Notes: generated by a model from the letters alone, not told the origin. A stretch of 64,000 nucleotides of DNA from Actinobacteria bacterium OV450 (GCA_001298555.1 LJCW01000330.1:1-64000), one strand, 5' to 3'; counted from the first letter of the stretch, positions 10,659 through 21,033 are shown. Numbers and translations are program-made.

Positions 10659-12904
10659 GCCTCGACACCGTCAAGAACGCCACCGAAACCCCGGACGCCT
10701 CCCAGCCCTGGAAGGAGCTCGGCCTCAAGGAGGACGAGTACGCCCGGATCCGCGAGATCCTCGGCCGCCGGCCCACCGGCGCCGAGCTCGCCATGTACTC
10801 GGTCATGTGGTCCGAGCACTGCTCGTACAAGAGCAGCAAGGTCCACCTGAAGCAGTTCGGCGAGAAGGCCCCCGAGAACACGGCCATGCTCGTCGGCATC
10901 GGCGAGAACGCGGGCGTCGTCGACGTCGGCCAGGGCTACGCGGTCACCTTCAAGGTCGAGTCGCACAACCACCCCTCGTACATCGAGCCCTACCAGGGTG
11001 CGGCCACCGGCGTCGGCGGCATCGTCCGCGACATCCTCGCCATGGGCGCCCGCCCGGTCGCCGTCGTCGACCCGCTGCGCTTCGGCGCGGCCGACCACCC
11101 CGACACCAAGCGCGTCCTGCCGGGCGTCGTCGCGGGCATCGGCGGTTACGGCAACTGCCTGGGCCTGCCGAACATCGGCGGCGAGGTCGTCTTCGACGCC
11201 TGCTACCAGGGCAACCCGCTGGTCAACGCCGGCTGCATCGGCGTGATGAAGCACGAGGACATCCACCTCGCCAAGGCCTCCGGCCCCGGCAACAAGGTCA
11301 TCCTCTACGGCGCCCGCACGGGCGGCGACGGCATCGGCGGCGTCTCGGTGCTGGCGTCGGAGACGTTCGACGACTCCAAGCCCACCAAGCGCCCCGCCGT
11401 CCAGGTCGGCGACCCCTTCCAGGAGAAGCTCCTCATCGAGTGCACCCTGGAGATCTTCAAGGAGAAGCTGGTCGCGGGCATCCAGGACCTCGGCGGCGCC
11501 GGGCTCTCCTGCGCCACCTCCGAGCTGGCCTCCGCCGGTTCCGGCGGCATGCGCGTCGAGCTGGACACCGTCCCGCTGCGCGATGCGACGCTCTCGCCCG
11601 AGGAGATCCTCATGAGCGAGTCGCAGGAGCGCATGTGCGCGATCGTCGAGCCGCAGCACGTCGCGCGCTTCATGGAGATCTGCGAGAAGTGGGACGTCAT
11701 CGCCACCGTCATCGGTGAGGTGACCGACGGCGAGCGCCTGGAGATCTTCTGGCACGGCGAGCAGATCGTGGACGTGCCCCCGGGCACCGTCGCCCACGAG
11801 GGCCCGGTGTACAACCGCCCCTACGCGCGCCCCGAGTGGCAGGACGCCCTCCAGGCCGACGACGCGGGCCTGCTGCCCCGTCCGCAGACCTCCGAGGAGC
11901 TCCGCGCGCAGGTCCTGGCGCTGGTCTCGTCCCCGAACCAGGCCTCGAAGTCCTGGGTCACCGACCAGTACGACCGCTTCGTGCAGGGCAACACCGTCCT
12001 GTCGCAGCCCGAGGACGCGGGCATGGTCCGCATCGACGAGGAGTCGAACCTCGGCGTGGCCATGGCCACCGACGGCAACGGCCGCTTCGCGAAGCTCGAC
12101 CCGTACACGGGTGCGCAGCTCGCGCTGGCGGAGGCGTACCGCAACGTCGCCGCGACCGGTGCCAAGCCGCTCGCCATCTCCGACTGCCTCAACTTCGGCT
12201 CGCCGGAGGACCCGGGCGTCATGTGGCAGTTCGCCGAGGCCACCCGCGGTCTCGCGGACGGATGCCTGGAGCTGGGCACCCCGGTGACCGGCGGCAACGT
12301 CTCGCTCTACAACCAGACCGGTGACATCGCGATCCACCCGACCCCGGTCGTGGCGGTCCTCGGTGTCATCGACGACGTCAACCGCCGTACGCCGATGGCG
12401 TTCGCGGAGGCCGGCCAGCTGCTGTACCTGCTGGGCGACACGGCCGAGGAGTTCGGCGGCTCGGCCTGGTCGCAGGTCGTCCACGACCACCTCGGCGGCC
12501 TGCCGCCCAAGGTGGACCTGGGCCGCGAGAAGCTGCTCGGCGAGATCCTGATCTCGGCGTCCCGCGACGGCATGGTCGACGCGGCGCACGACCTGTCCGA
12601 CGGCGGCGTGATCCAGGCGCTCACCGAGTCCTGCCTCAAGGGCGGCAACGGTGCGCGGATCGTGGTTCCGGAGGGCCTGGACGCGTTCACCTTCCTGTTC
12701 TCCGAGTCGGCGGGCCGGGCCATCGTGGCCGTCCCGCGCAGCGAGGAGCTCCGCTTCACCGACATGTGCGGTGCGCGCGGTCTGCCCGCCACCCGCATCG
12801 GTGTGGTGGACGGCGAGGAGATCGAGATCCAGGGCGAGTTCACGATTCCGCTCGCGGAGCTGCGTACCGCTCACGAGGCGACGATCCCGGCGCTGCTCGC
12901 CTGA
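10655..12904 (+). CDS. purL: FGAM synthase large subunit PurL (small PurL type)
   Basis: The 749-residue ATP-dependent amidotransferase makes FGAM from FGAR with ammonia from PurQ. It has [16 protein letters not shown] near residue 48, [27 protein letters not shown] near residue 96, and two AIR-synthase-like repeats with [13 protein letters not shown] (about 278) and DLSDGGV (about 646). At about 750 residues it is the short form that needs PurS and PurQ, in agreement with the neighbours. A very strong hairpin follows the stop. Confidence 0.97.
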   Translation: MSLDTVKNATETPDASQPWKELGLKEDEYARIREILGRRPTGAELAMYSVMWSEHCSYKSSKVHLKQFGEKAPENTAMLVGIGENAGVVDVGQGYAVTFKVESHNHPSYIEPYQGAATGVGGIVRDILAMGARPVAVVDPLRFGAADHPDTKRVLPGVVAGIGGYGNCLGLPNIGGEVVFDACYQGNPLVNAGCIGVMKHEDIHLAKASGPGNKVILYGARTGGDGIGGVSVLASETFDDSKPTKRPAVQVGDPFQEKLLIECTLEIFKEKLVAGIQDLGGAGLSCATSELASAGSGGMRVELDTVPLRDATLSPEEILMSESQERMCAIVEPQHVARFMEICEKWDVIATVIGEVTDGERLEIFWHGEQIVDVPPGTVAHEGPVYNRPYARPEWQDALQADDAGLLPRPQTSEELRAQVLALVSSPNQASKSWVTDQYDRFVQGNTVLSQPEDAGMVRIDEESNLGVAMATDGNGRFAKLDPYTGAQLALAEAYRNVAATGAKPLAISDCLNFGSPEDPGVMWQFAEATRGLADGCLELGTPVTGGNVSLYNQTGDIAIHPTPVVAVLGVIDDVNRRTPMAFAEAGQLLYLLGDTAEEFGGSAWSQVVHDHLGGLPPKVDLGREKLLGEILISASRDGMVDAAHDLSDGGVIQALTESCLKGGNGARIVVPEGLDAFTFLFSESAGRAIVAVPRSEELRFTDMCGARGLPATRIGVVDGEEIEIQGEFTIPLAELRTAHEATIPALLA

Positions 12905-12913
12905 TCACGTCTT

Positions 12914-12960
12914 CGCTCACGAGCCCCCGCCCGCGGTCCGCGGGCGGGGGCTCGTGAGCG
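12914..12960. terminator. purSQL terminator
   Basis: A perfect 23-bp inverted repeat (starting CGCTCACGAGCCCCCG) with one base between the arms begins 9 bases after the purL stop. It is the most stable hairpin in the first 20 kb. Confidence 0.85.
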
Positions 12961-13043
12961 CCCGGCTGCTGCGGCGGGGCTGCGTCCGCGGGGCTGCGTG
13001 GCGGGGCCGTGCCGGTGTCGGCCGTGCCGGATAGGGTCGGGCC

Positions 13044-13835
13044 ATGCCACCCGCCAAGAAGAGGGCGCGTACCTACGACGCCGCGAAGATCCGTGCCGCG
13101 GTCACCGCGCAGTTCGGGCATGTGGCCGACGCCGTGAGGGAGTTGAGCGACGAGCAGCTCGCCCGCCCCAGCGGTGTCGGGGCGTGGAGCGTCGCCGAAC
13201 TCGCCGCGCACATCGCGTGGATCGCCGACTCGCTGGCCGCCGGACTGGCCCGGCCCCCGGCCGCCGTGCCGGAACTGACGGCCGTCGAATGGCCCTCCGC
13301 CACCGCCTCCCTCGCCGGGAAGATCGCCGAGGCGGCCAGGGAGACCCTCGACGGTGCCCCGCTGCCCGAGCTGTACGAGCGCGCCGCCGCCCGCATGGCG
13401 CAGGCACTGGCCGCCAACCCCGGCAGCCGGGTCCTGGACCTGTGGATCGGTGACATGACCCTGGCCGATTTCCTCGTCACCCGGACCGTGGAGCTGGTCG
13501 TGCACACCGACGACCTGGCCCGGGCCACCGGCGTGGACATCCCCGTCGAGCGGCAGGCCCTGGCCGCCAGCACCCGGCTGCTCGCCGACGCCCTCGCGCT
13601 CAAGGCCCCGGGCGGCTCGGTGGAGGTACGGATCCCGCCCTTCGCGGTGGTCCAGTGCATCGAGGGTCCCCGGCACACCCGCGGAACCCCGCCCAACGTG
13701 GTGGAGACGGACCCGCTGACCTTCCTCCGGCTGGCCACGGGCCGTACGCACTGGGCCACGGCCGTCGAGGACGCGCAGGTCAGGGCCAGTGGCGAACGGG
13801 CCGACCTGTCGGCGCTGCTGCCCGTGATGAGCTGA
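13044..13835 (+). CDS. maleylpyruvate-isomerase-family / DinB-fold protein
   Basis: The 263-residue product belongs to the actinobacterial family named for mycothiol-dependent maleylpyruvate isomerase. The N-terminal four-helix domain has GAWSVAELAAHIAWIADSL (His near residue 53) and RTVELVVHTDDLARATG near residue 152, which supply family metal-binding His. A smaller C-terminal domain (about 180-260) resembles the sterol-carrier-like lobe. Relatives use mycothiol in thiol transfer or isomerisation, but most have no known substrate. It is monocistronic between purL and a lipoprotein gene. Confidence 0.75.
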   Translation: MPPAKKRARTYDAAKIRAAVTAQFGHVADAVRELSDEQLARPSGVGAWSVAELAAHIAWIADSLAAGLARPPAAVPELTAVEWPSATASLAGKIAEAARETLDGAPLPELYERAAARMAQALAANPGSRVLDLWIGDMTLADFLVTRTVELVVHTDDLARATGVDIPVERQALAASTRLLADALALKAPGGSVEVRIPPFAVVQCIEGPRHTRGTPPNVVETDPLTFLRLATGRTHWATAVEDAQVRASGERADLSALLPVMS

Positions 13836-13886
13836 CCGGAGGCCTGCACGGTGGAACCGCCGACGAACCCGGTCCGTCCCAGGAAC

Positions 13887-14693
13887 ATGCCTACCCTCCG
13901 CCGCGTCCCGCCCGGTCTGGCCCTCGCATCGGCCCTCGCGCTCGCCCTCACCGCGTGCAGCGGGGCCGAGAAGGGCGAATCCGGCACGCTTCCCGACCCC
14001 AAGGGCTCGTGGGCCGTCGAGTCCCTGACCACCGGCGGCCGCACCCTGCACGCGCCCGAGAACGCCCGCGTCGACCTCACGGACAAGGACGCCACGGGCA
14101 ACTACGGGTGCAACGGGTTCACCGCGGCGGTCGCCTTCTCCGGTACCTCCGCGGTGACCGTCACGCCCGGCACCACGAGCCTGAGGTCCTGCCCGGCGAT
14201 GGAGTTCGAGAAGGAGTTCTCCCGGCTCTTCAAGGGCCGGCTCGCCATCGACCGGGGGCCCGACCGGCTCACGCTGAAGACCTCCGACGGGAGCACGATC
14301 GCGATGAGCACGAAGCCCCCGGTCCCGAACGCCCCCGTCCACGACACCTGGTGGACGGTCGAGTCCCTCGTCACCGGCGACACCGTGACCCCGCTGCCCG
14401 CCGAGGCCGCGGGCAAGGCGCGGTTCCGGCTGACCGCCGGCCTCGCCGCGAGCGGCAGCCTGGGCTGCAACCGGTTCAGCGCCCAGGCCACCGGTGACGG
14501 CGCCCAGCTCACGTTCGGGCCGCTGACCACGACCCGGATGGCCTGCGAGGGCGCGGTGGGCGAGGTGGAGCGAAAGCTGACCGAGCTGTTCGCCGCCGAC
14601 CCGCTCACCTGGGACATCGAGGGCCGCACCCTCACCCTCACCGCGCCCGACGGCCGGGGCCTGGTCGCGCAGGGGGCCTCGGCCACGGAATGA
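13887..14693 (+). CDS. lipoprotein with two META (HslJ-like) domains
   Basis: The 268-residue product has a lipoprotein signal peptide ending in LTACS (Cys near residue 24). Two repeats follow: GSWAVESL...GNYGCNGF (about 35-130) and DTWWTVESL...GSLGCNRF (about 150-260). Each has the META-domain pattern of a start Trp and a GCN motif. META/HslJ proteins sit on the outer face of the membrane and are linked to heat or drug stress, with no known enzyme activity. The ATG at 13887 is preferred over GTG 13851 because it puts the signal peptide at the N-terminus and follows AGGAAC. Confidence 0.85.
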   Translation: MPTLRRVPPGLALASALALALTACSGAEKGESGTLPDPKGSWAVESLTTGGRTLHAPENARVDLTDKDATGNYGCNGFTAAVAFSGTSAVTVTPGTTSLRSCPAMEFEKEFSRLFKGRLAIDRGPDRLTLKTSDGSTIAMSTKPPVPNAPVHDTWWTVESLVTGDTVTPLPAEAAGKARFRLTAGLAASGSLGCNRFSAQATGDGAQLTFGPLTTTRMACEGAVGEVERKLTELFAADPLTWDIEGRTLTLTAPDGRGLVAQGASATE

Positions 14694-14716
14694 CCGGGCG
14701 TGCGCCGCCCGGGGGA

Positions 14717-16141
14717 TCAGGCCGGGTAGGGGAGCAGTCCCGCGTCCGTCCGCTCCCAGGCCGCGCGCAGCTCCGCGAGCCGGGCCGGCTCCAGTGCCGC
14801 CTTGTCGGCCTGCTCGCGCTGGTCCCCGGCCAGGTCGAACAGCTGGTCCCGGCCCGTCTTGCCGCGGTAGTACTTCCAGTCGCCGCGACGCAGGGCCCGC
14901 TCCCCCCGCACCCGCCAGAACAGGTTCCGCTCGGCGACCTCCTCGCCGCGCAGCAGGTATCCGGCCAGGCTCACACCGTCGAGGGGGTAGGCGGGGTGCG
15001 GGCGCGTCCCGGCCACCTCCAGCAGGGTCGCCGTCCAGTCCGGGCTGAACACCGGCAGCCGGCTGACCTGGCCGCCGTCGAGGCGGGCCGGCCAGCGCAG
15101 GATGTTCGGCACGCGGATCCCGCCCTCCTGGAGGGACGCCTTGTTGCCCGAGAGCGGCCAGTTGTACGAGAACCGCTCGCCCCCGTTGTCGCTGGAGAAG
15201 ACGACCAGGGTGTCCCCCTCCTGCCCGGAGCGCTTCAGGGCCTTCAGCACCTCGCCGACGGACCGGTCGAGGTCCTCGACCATCTGCCGGTACTTCTCCA
15301 CCGAGCCGCCGTCCTGGTGCCACAGCGCGCGCTGGTCGCCCGCCTTGATCCGCCGGACGATCTCGGCGCTCTCCGCGGTGTCCCCGTCGGCGATCCACGG
15401 CCAGTGCGGGGTGGTGAAGTTGAGGTTGAGCAGCCAGGGCTTGCCGTGGTGGTCGCGGGAGACGTACTCGCTCGCCCGCTCGGTGATGATCCGCGTGTAG
15501 TAGCGCAGGTCCTTGTACTCGGCGTCGCCCTCGTAGAGGTCGTACTCGCCGGCCAGGCCCAGCTTGGAGTAGTACTCCAGGGCGCCGCCGAAGTTCCCGA
15601 AGAACTCGTCCCAGCCGGACCGGGTCGGGCTGTAGTCGGGCAGGTAGCCGGCGTGCCACTTGCCGATCAGCGCCGTCGCGTACCCGGCCGACCTGAGCAG
15701 CGAGGCCAGCGTCGGGTGGGTGGGTTCCAGGCCGACGCTCCTGTCGGCGATCGGTTCGGCGAGCCCGCCCCTGGTCCGGGCCGGGTAGCGCCCGGTGTAG
15801 AGGCTGAACCGGGTCGGCGAGCAGGTCGCGGAGCCGGAGTAGGCGTCGGTGAAGCGGACGCCCTGGCGGGCGAGCCGGTCCAGGTTCGGCGTCTTGATGT
15901 GCGGGGAGCCGTACGAGGACAGGTCGGCCCAGCCGAGGTCGTCGCCGAGGATGAACAGGATGTTGGGCCGTCGGGACCGCCGGCCGCCGGCAGCGCGGAA
16001 CTCCCGCTCCGGGGACCCCTCGGAAGGGGCTCCGGCGGCCTGTGCGGGGGCGGTTTCCAGCCCCGTCGCGGCGGCGGCCACGGTCGCTCCGACGGCGCCT
16101 CCGAAGGCACGGCGGGACAGCTTGCTGTTGTGCGAAGACAC
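14717..16141 (-). CDS. Tat-exported sulfatase
   Basis: The 474-residue product is a formylglycine-dependent sulfatase of the alkaline-phosphatase superfamily. The N-terminus has a Tat motif SRRAFGG followed by a hydrophobic stretch and APAQA, so it is exported folded. NILFILGDDLGWADLSSYGS supplies metal-binding Asp residues. ATCSPTRFSLYTGRYP near residue 105 holds the C-x-P-x-R sequence whose Cys becomes formylglycine. LIGKWHAGYLPDY and FSSDNGGER are further active-site parts. It probably frees sulfate from organic sulfate esters. A small Cys-containing leader ORF lies upstream on the same strand. It converges with the META lipoprotein gene, 23 bases apart. Confidence 0.92.
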   Translation of the reverse strand: MSSHNSKLSRRAFGGAVGATVAAAATGLETAPAQAAGAPSEGSPEREFRAAGGRRSRRPNILFILGDDLGWADLSSYGSPHIKTPNLDRLARQGVRFTDAYSGSATCSPTRFSLYTGRYPARTRGGLAEPIADRSVGLEPTHPTLASLLRSAGYATALIGKWHAGYLPDYSPTRSGWDEFFGNFGGALEYYSKLGLAGEYDLYEGDAEYKDLRYYTRIITERASEYVSRDHHGKPWLLNLNFTTPHWPWIADGDTAESAEIVRRIKAGDQRALWHQDGGSVEKYRQMVEDLDRSVGEVLKALKRSGQEGDTLVVFSSDNGGERFSYNWPLSGNKASLQEGGIRVPNILRWPARLDGGQVSRLPVFSPDWTATLLEVAGTRPHPAYPLDGVSLAGYLLRGEEVAERNLFWRVRGERALRRGDWKYYRGKTGRDQLFDLAGDQREQADKAALEPARLAELRAAWERTDAGLLPYPA

Positions 16142-16266
16142 AGGTACTCCAGGGCGCGGCTCGCCCGCCCGCCCCCGGCGGGGCGCGGGACGGCGCGCGG
16201 CACGGCGGGGCAGGCCAGGGCGAAGCGGGAAGAACGGAAACGTGAAGGGGGGAAGAAGAGTTGCGG

Positions 16267-16362
16267 CTACGCGGAACAGCGACAGATGGCGCTCGCGACA
16301 CGGACCAGGTCCACGTGTCGGCGCTCGACGAGGGTGACGGCACGGTCACCGAAGGGCTGCAT
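16267..16362 (-). CDS. Cys-containing leader peptide (uORF) upstream of the sulfatase
   Basis: A 31-residue ORF starts at ATG 16362 and ends with TAG at 16267, 125 bases before the sulfatase start on the same strand. The core RRHVDLVRVASAICRCSA matches the short peptides that precede sulfur- and cysteine-related operons in many actinobacteria (RRHxDLxRVxSAxC near the stop). In this class, stalling at the Cys codons is thought to signal low cysteine and let the downstream genes be expressed. Two Cys codons lie four and two codons before the end. The link to a sulfatase fits sulfur scavenging. Function is by analogy. Confidence 0.75.
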   Translation of the reverse strand: MQPFGDRAVTLVERRHVDLVRVASAICRCSA

Positions 16363-16509
16363 GGGGCGAGAGCCTGTACGAATGCCCTCGTAGATGTCAA
16401 CAAATGATCCGAATAGCAAGACGGAGGCGTCCCGTCACCCTCCGTGCTGTGACATTTCCCGGCCGTCCCCAATTCGGACCAGTGGTCGATCTCGCCTACA
16501 CTCGGAAGC

Positions 16510-18027
16510 GTGCCTCGTGGTGATGGACGACTCAACCACGACCTGCTCCCCGGCGAAAAGGGCCCCCAGGACGCTTGCGGCGTCTTCGGTGTCTGGGCTC
16601 CGGGTGAAGAGGTCGCCAAGCTCACCTACTTCGGACTGTATGCGCTGCAGCACCGTGGACAAGAGTCCGCGGGAATCGCTGTGAGCAACGGTTCCCAGAT
16701 CCTCGTCTTCAAGGACATGGGCCTCGTTTCCCAAGTCTTCGACGAAACCTCTCTCGGCTCGCTCCAGGGTCATATCGCGGTCGGTCACGCCCGCTACTCG
16801 ACCACCGGAGCCTCCGTCTGGGAGAACGCGCAGCCCACTTTCCGCGCGACCGCCCACGGCTCCATTGCCCTGGGTCACAACGGCAACCTGGTGAACACCG
16901 CCGAGCTCGCCGAGATGGTCGCCGACCTCCCCCGTCAGGACGGCCGCGCCACCCAGGTGGCGGCCACCAACGACACTGACCTGGTCACCGCCCTGCTGGC
17001 CGGCCAGACGGACGACGAGGGCAAGCCTCTGACCATCGAGGAGTCGGCCGCCAAGGTCCTCCCTCAGGTCAAGGGTGCGTTCTCGCTCGTGTTCATGGAC
17101 GAGGGAACCCTCTACACCGCCCGTGACCCGCAGGGCATCCGCCCGCTGGTCCTCGGCCGCCTGGAGCGCGGCTGGGTGGTCGCGAGTGAGACCGCCGCCC
17201 TCGACATCTGCGGCGCCAGCTTCGTCCGCGAGGTCGAGCCGGGCGAGCTCATCGCGATCGACGAGAACGGCCTGCGCACCTCCCGCTTCGCGGAAGCAAA
17301 GCCCAAGGGCTGTGTGTTCGAGTACGTCTACCTGGCGCGCCCGGACACCGACATCGCCGGCCGGAACGTCTACCTCTCGCGTGTCGAGATGGGCCGGCGC
17401 CTGGCCAAGGAAGCCCCGGTCGACGCCGACCTGGTGATAGCGACGCCAGAATCCGGCACGCCCGCCGCCGTCGGCTACGCCGAGGCGAGCGGGATCCCGT
17501 ACGGCTCAGGCCTGGTCAAGAACGCCTACGTGGGCCGGACCTTCATCCAGCCCTCGCAGACGATCCGCCAGCTGGGCATCCGCCTGAAGCTCAACCCCCT
17601 CAAGGAAGTCATCCGGGGCAAGCGCCTCGTGGTCGTCGACGACTCGATCGTCCGCGGCAACACCCAGCGCGCCCTGGTCAAGATGCTCCGCGAGGCCGGC
17701 GCGGCCGAGGTCCACATCCGGATCTCCTCGCCGCCGGTGAAGTGGCCGTGCTTCTTCGGCATCGACTTCGCCACCCGGGCCGAGCTGATCGCCAACGGCA
17801 TGACGGTCGACGAGATCGCCACGTCGCTCGGCGCGGACTCGCTCTCGTACATCTCGCTCGACTCGATGATCGAGGCGACGACCATCCAGAAGCCCAACCT
17901 CTGCCGTGCCTGCTTCGACGGCGAGTACCCCATGGAGCTGCCCGACCCGCAGCTCCTGGGCAAGCAGCTCCTGGAGAACGAGCTCGCGGGCGGCTCCGAC
18001 GCCGCCGACGCGCTCCGGCGTCCGTAG
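16510..18027 (+). CDS. purF: amidophosphoribosyltransferase
   Basis: The 505-residue enzyme makes phosphoribosylamine from PRPP and glutamine, the committed purine step. A 22-residue propeptide precedes Cys23 in DACGVFGVW, which becomes the N-terminal nucleophile after cleavage. YALQHRGQESAGI follows. The PRPP-binding loop is RLVVVDDSIVRGNTQR near residues 373-388. CRACFDGEYPMELP near the end is typical of the Bacillus-type enzyme with an iron-sulfur cluster. GTG start at 16510. purM follows after 121 bp on the same strand. Confidence 0.97.
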   Translation: MPRGDGRLNHDLLPGEKGPQDACGVFGVWAPGEEVAKLTYFGLYALQHRGQESAGIAVSNGSQILVFKDMGLVSQVFDETSLGSLQGHIAVGHARYSTTGASVWENAQPTFRATAHGSIALGHNGNLVNTAELAEMVADLPRQDGRATQVAATNDTDLVTALLAGQTDDEGKPLTIEESAAKVLPQVKGAFSLVFMDEGTLYTARDPQGIRPLVLGRLERGWVVASETAALDICGASFVREVEPGELIAIDENGLRTSRFAEAKPKGCVFEYVYLARPDTDIAGRNVYLSRVEMGRRLAKEAPVDADLVIATPESGTPAAVGYAEASGIPYGSGLVKNAYVGRTFIQPSQTIRQLGIRLKLNPLKEVIRGKRLVVVDDSIVRGNTQRALVKMLREAGAAEVHIRISSPPVKWPCFFGIDFATRAELIANGMTVDEIATSLGADSLSYISLDSMIEATTIQKPNLCRACFDGEYPMELPDPQLLGKQLLENELAGGSDAADALRRP

Positions 18028-18148
18028 CCCGTAGCCCGTGGGCCGGCCTCCGGGCCGGCCCGGCTCCACCTGCGCCGGGCGCTGTCTTTGAGGCTTCTCC
18101 CAGGGCCCGGCACCACACGCAGCAACGACACGAAAGCTCTCGCCTGTC

Positions 18149-19219
18149 ATGACAGAGAAGACCACCGGTGCCAGCTACGCAGCCGCCGGCGTCGACATCG
18201 AAGCGGGCGACCGCGCCGTCGAGCTGATGAAGGAGTGGGTGAAGAAGACGCAGCGCCCCGAGGTCCTGGGCGGCCTCGGTGGATTCGCCGGCCTCTTCGA
18301 CGCCTCCGCCCTCAAGCGCTACGAGCGCCCCCTGCTGGCCTCCGCCACCGACGGGGTCGGCACGAAGGTGGACATCGCCCGCCAGCTCGGCGTGTACGAC
18401 ACCATCGGCCACGACCTGGTCGCGATGGTCATGGACGACATCGTCGTCTGCGGCGCCGAGCCGCTCTTCATGACCGACTACATCTGCGTGGGCAAGGTCC
18501 ACCCCGAGCGTGTCGCGGCGATCGTCAAGGGCATCGCCGAGGGCTGCGTCCTCGCCGGCTGCGCCCTGGTGGGCGGCGAAACCGCCGAGCACCCGGGTCT
18601 GCTGGGTCCGGACGACTTCGACGTGGCCGGCGCCGGCACCGGTGTCGTCGAGTACGACCGCCTGCTCGGCGCGGATCGCATCCGTACGGGTGACGCCGTC
18701 ATCGCGATGGCGTCGTCCGGCCTTCACTCGAACGGGTACTCGCTGGTCCGGCACGTCCTCTTCGACCGTGCCGGCATGTCGCTCGACCAGCACGTGGACG
18801 AGCTCGGCCGGACCCTCGGCGAGGAGCTCCTGGAGCCCACCAAGATCTACTCGCTGGACTGCATGGCTCTCACCCGTACGGCCGAGGTGCACGCGTACTC
18901 GCACATCACCGGCGGCGGACTCGCGGCGAACCTGGCCCGGGTCATCCCGGACCACCTGCACGCGACGGTCGACCGTTCGACCTGGACCCCCGGTGCGGTC
19001 TTCGACCTGGTCGGCAAGGCCGGTCGGGTCGAGCAGCTGGAGCTGGAGAAGACGCTGAACATGGGCGTCGGCATGATGGCCGTGGTCCCGCAGGAGTCGG
19101 TGGAGGTGGCGCTGACGGCGCTGGCCGACCGGGGTGTCGAGGCCTGGGTCGCGGGAGAGATCCTGGACCGCGGCGAGCACACCGAGGGTGCGACCCTGAC
19201 CGGCGCCTACGCGAGCTGA
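18149..19219 (+). CDS. purM: phosphoribosylformylglycinamidine cyclo-ligase (AIR synthase)
   Basis: The 356-residue enzyme closes the imidazole ring to form AIR from FGAM. It opens SYAAAGVDIEAGDRAVELMK and has LASATDGVGTKVDIA near residue 67, VGGETAEHPGLL near residue 141 and ITGGGLAANLARV near residue 252, all PurM signatures. ATG start at 18149. It probably shares a message with purF, and a strong hairpin follows. Confidence 0.97.
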   Translation: MTEKTTGASYAAAGVDIEAGDRAVELMKEWVKKTQRPEVLGGLGGFAGLFDASALKRYERPLLASATDGVGTKVDIARQLGVYDTIGHDLVAMVMDDIVVCGAEPLFMTDYICVGKVHPERVAAIVKGIAEGCVLAGCALVGGETAEHPGLLGPDDFDVAGAGTGVVEYDRLLGADRIRTGDAVIAMASSGLHSNGYSLVRHVLFDRAGMSLDQHVDELGRTLGEELLEPTKIYSLDCMALTRTAEVHAYSHITGGGLAANLARVIPDHLHATVDRSTWTPGAVFDLVGKAGRVEQLELEKTLNMGVGMMAVVPQESVEVALTALADRGVEAWVAGEILDRGEHTEGATLTGAYAS

Positions 19220-19244
19220 GGCCTCCGGGGACAGCAGCGCACAG

Positions 19245-19290
19245 CACTGAAACCCGGTCCAGGGGCGAGGCCCTGGACCGGGTTTCAGTG
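19245..19290. terminator. terminator between purM and the convergent DUF3073 gene
   Basis: A perfect 20-bp stem (CACTGAAACCCGGTCCAGGG and its complement) with a 6-base loop begins 26 bases after the purM stop. It is placed to stop both converging messages. Confidence 0.85.
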
Positions 19291-19356
19291 TTGTTCAGCC
19301 GGGGTCAGCCGGGGCTGCCACCTGCTTGTGCAGACGCGAAAAGAGACGCGAGAGCG

Positions 19357-19623
19357 TCAAGCGCCGCGGCGCTGCTGCGACGGGCCGGACTCCTCGTCCT
19401 CGTCGTCGTCATCATCGCTGTTGTACAGATCCGCGTACCTGGCGTACGGGTCGTCGTCGTCCAGATCGTCATCGACTTCGACCGGCTCGCTGACAGGCAG
19501 CAGCGGTTCCGTCGGCGATGCGCCCAGCTCATTGGCCAGACGCGAGAGGTCAGTCCCGCCGCTGTTGTACTTCAGCTGGCGGGCGACCTTTGTCTGCTTG
19601 GCCTTGGCCCGGCCGCGCCCCAT
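19357..19623 (-). CDS. DUF3073 small conserved protein
   Basis: The 88-residue product begins MGRGRAKAKQTKVARQLKYNS, the fixed opening of the actinobacterial DUF3073 family. It continues with a short conserved SGGTDLSRLANEL block and ends in a very acidic tail (DDDLDDDDPYARY, then DDDDDEDEE). The basic head and acidic tail suggest contact with nucleic acid or a basic partner, but the function is unknown. It is a single gene with ATG 19623 and is conserved near purM in streptomycetes as I recall. Confidence 0.88.
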   Translation of the reverse strand: MGRGRAKAKQTKVARQLKYNSGGTDLSRLANELGASPTEPLLPVSEPVEVDDDLDDDDPYARYADLYNSDDDDDEDEESGPSQQRRGA

Positions 19624-19905
19624 GGCTCGACCCCCTCGGTGACGGGGCTCGACGGCCCCAGAGTCTGACACGCGTTCATGGTTCGGAGCGGGCTCTCCGT
19701 GGAGAGACCGTCCGTAGGGGTTTAACGGTACCTGCTTCCGCGGCCATACGGTACGCCGCCCGCATGACGTGCCACGCTGCAGGACCAATGAGGCGCCCCG
19801 TCCTCGCTGGTCAGCTGCGATTTTAACCCTTTCCTGGCGCACGACCCGCCGAAGCGCAGTGAGTTCCGTCTCGCCGCAACCCCGGCGGGCGCACGTCAGG
19901 GGCCG

Positions 19906-21033
19906 TTACGACGGGTCGACGGCCGGGGCCGAGCCCTTCGCGGCGCGGGCGTCCGCCATCCGCTGCTCGGCGATCCGGTCGGCCGCAGCGGCCGGCGGAA
20001 TGCCATCCGCCTTCGCACGAGCGAAGATCTCCAGCGTGGTGTCGAAGATCTTCGTGGCCTTGGCCTTGCAGCGGTCGAAGTCGAAGCCGTGCAGCTCGTC
20101 GGCGACCTGGATGACACCGCCCGCGTTCACCACGTAGTCGGGTGCGTAAAGGATTCCGCGGTCCGCGAGGTCCTTCTCCACGCCCGGGTGGGCGAGCTGG
20201 TTGTTCGCGGCGCCGCACACGACCTTGGCGGTCAGGGCGGGCACCGAGGCGTCGTTCAGCGCGCCGCCGAGGGCACAGGGGGCATAGATGTCCAGGCCCT
20301 CGGTGCGGATCAGCGCGTCCGTGTCGGCGGCGACGGTGACCTGCGGGTGCTTGTCGAGGACGCGACGCAGCGACTCCTCGCGGACATCCGTGATCACGAC
20401 CTCGGCGCCGTCCTCCAGGAGGTGCTCGACCAGGTAGTGGCCGACCTTGCCGACGCCGGCCACGGCCACCTTGCGGCCGCGCAGGGTCGGGTCGCCCCAC
20501 AGGTGCTGGGCGCTGGCCCGCATGCCCTGGAAGACACCGAAGGCGGTGAGGACCGAGGAGTCGCCGGCGCCGCCGTTCTCGGGGGAGCGGCCGGTCGCCC
20601 AGCGGGTCTCGCGGGCCACGACGTCCATGTCCGCCACGTACGTGCCGACGTCGCAGGCCGTCACGTAGCGGCCGCCGAGGGACTCCACGAACCGGCCGTA
20701 GGCCAGCAGCAGTTCCTCGGACTTGAGGACGTCGGGGTCGCCGATGATGACGGCCTTGCCGCCGCCGAGGTCGAGACCGGCGAGGGCGTTCTTGTACGAC
20801 ATGCCGCGCGAGAGGTTCAGCGCGTCGAGGACGGCTTCCTCGTCCGAGGCGTAGGCGTGGAAGCGGGTACCGCCGAGGGCCGGGCCCAGAGCGGTGGAGT
20901 GGATCGCGATGACGGCCTTCAGGCCAGTGGCTCGGTCCTGGCACAGCACGACTTGCTCGTGGCCGCCCTGTTCCGAACGGAACAGGGTGTGCAGGACGCC
21001 GTCGGTCATTTCGGTCACGGTGGTGACTCCCAT
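19906..21033 (-). CDS. vdh: valine/leucine dehydrogenase (Glu/Leu/Phe/Val family)
   Basis: The 375-residue enzyme oxidatively deaminates branched-chain amino acids with NAD+. It has GPALGGTRF near residue 50, the catalytic-Lys region [21 protein letters not shown] near residues 79-99, a Rossmann fold with [18 protein letters not shown] near residue 187, and CGAANNQL near residue 274. In streptomycetes valine dehydrogenase supplies branched-chain starter units. The ATG at 21033 is used; ATG 21009 is possible. It is single-gene with 191 bp upstream. Confidence 0.92.
   Translation of the reverse strand: MGVTTVTEMTDGVLHTLFRSEQGGHEQVVLCQDRATGLKAVIAIHSTALGPALGGTRFHAYASDEEAVLDALNLSRGMSYKNALAGLDLGGGKAVIIGDPDVLKSEELLLAYGRFVESLGGRYVTACDVGTYVADMDVVARETRWATGRSPENGGAGDSSVLTAFGVFQGMRASAQHLWGDPTLRGRKVAVAGVGKVGHYLVEHLLEDGAEVVITDVREESLRRVLDKHPQVTVAADTDALIRTEGLDIYAPCALGGALNDASVPALTAKVVCGAANNQLAHPGVEKDLADRGILYAPDYVVNAGGVIQVADELHGFDFDRCKAKATKIFDTTLEIFARAKADGIPPAAAADRIAEQRMADARAAKGSAPAVDPS

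Noticed and set aside
10418..12874. An 818-codon open frame antisense to purL
   Set aside because: It mirrors the codon periodicity of purL in a GC-rich genome, has no protein-like motifs and opposes a certain gene.
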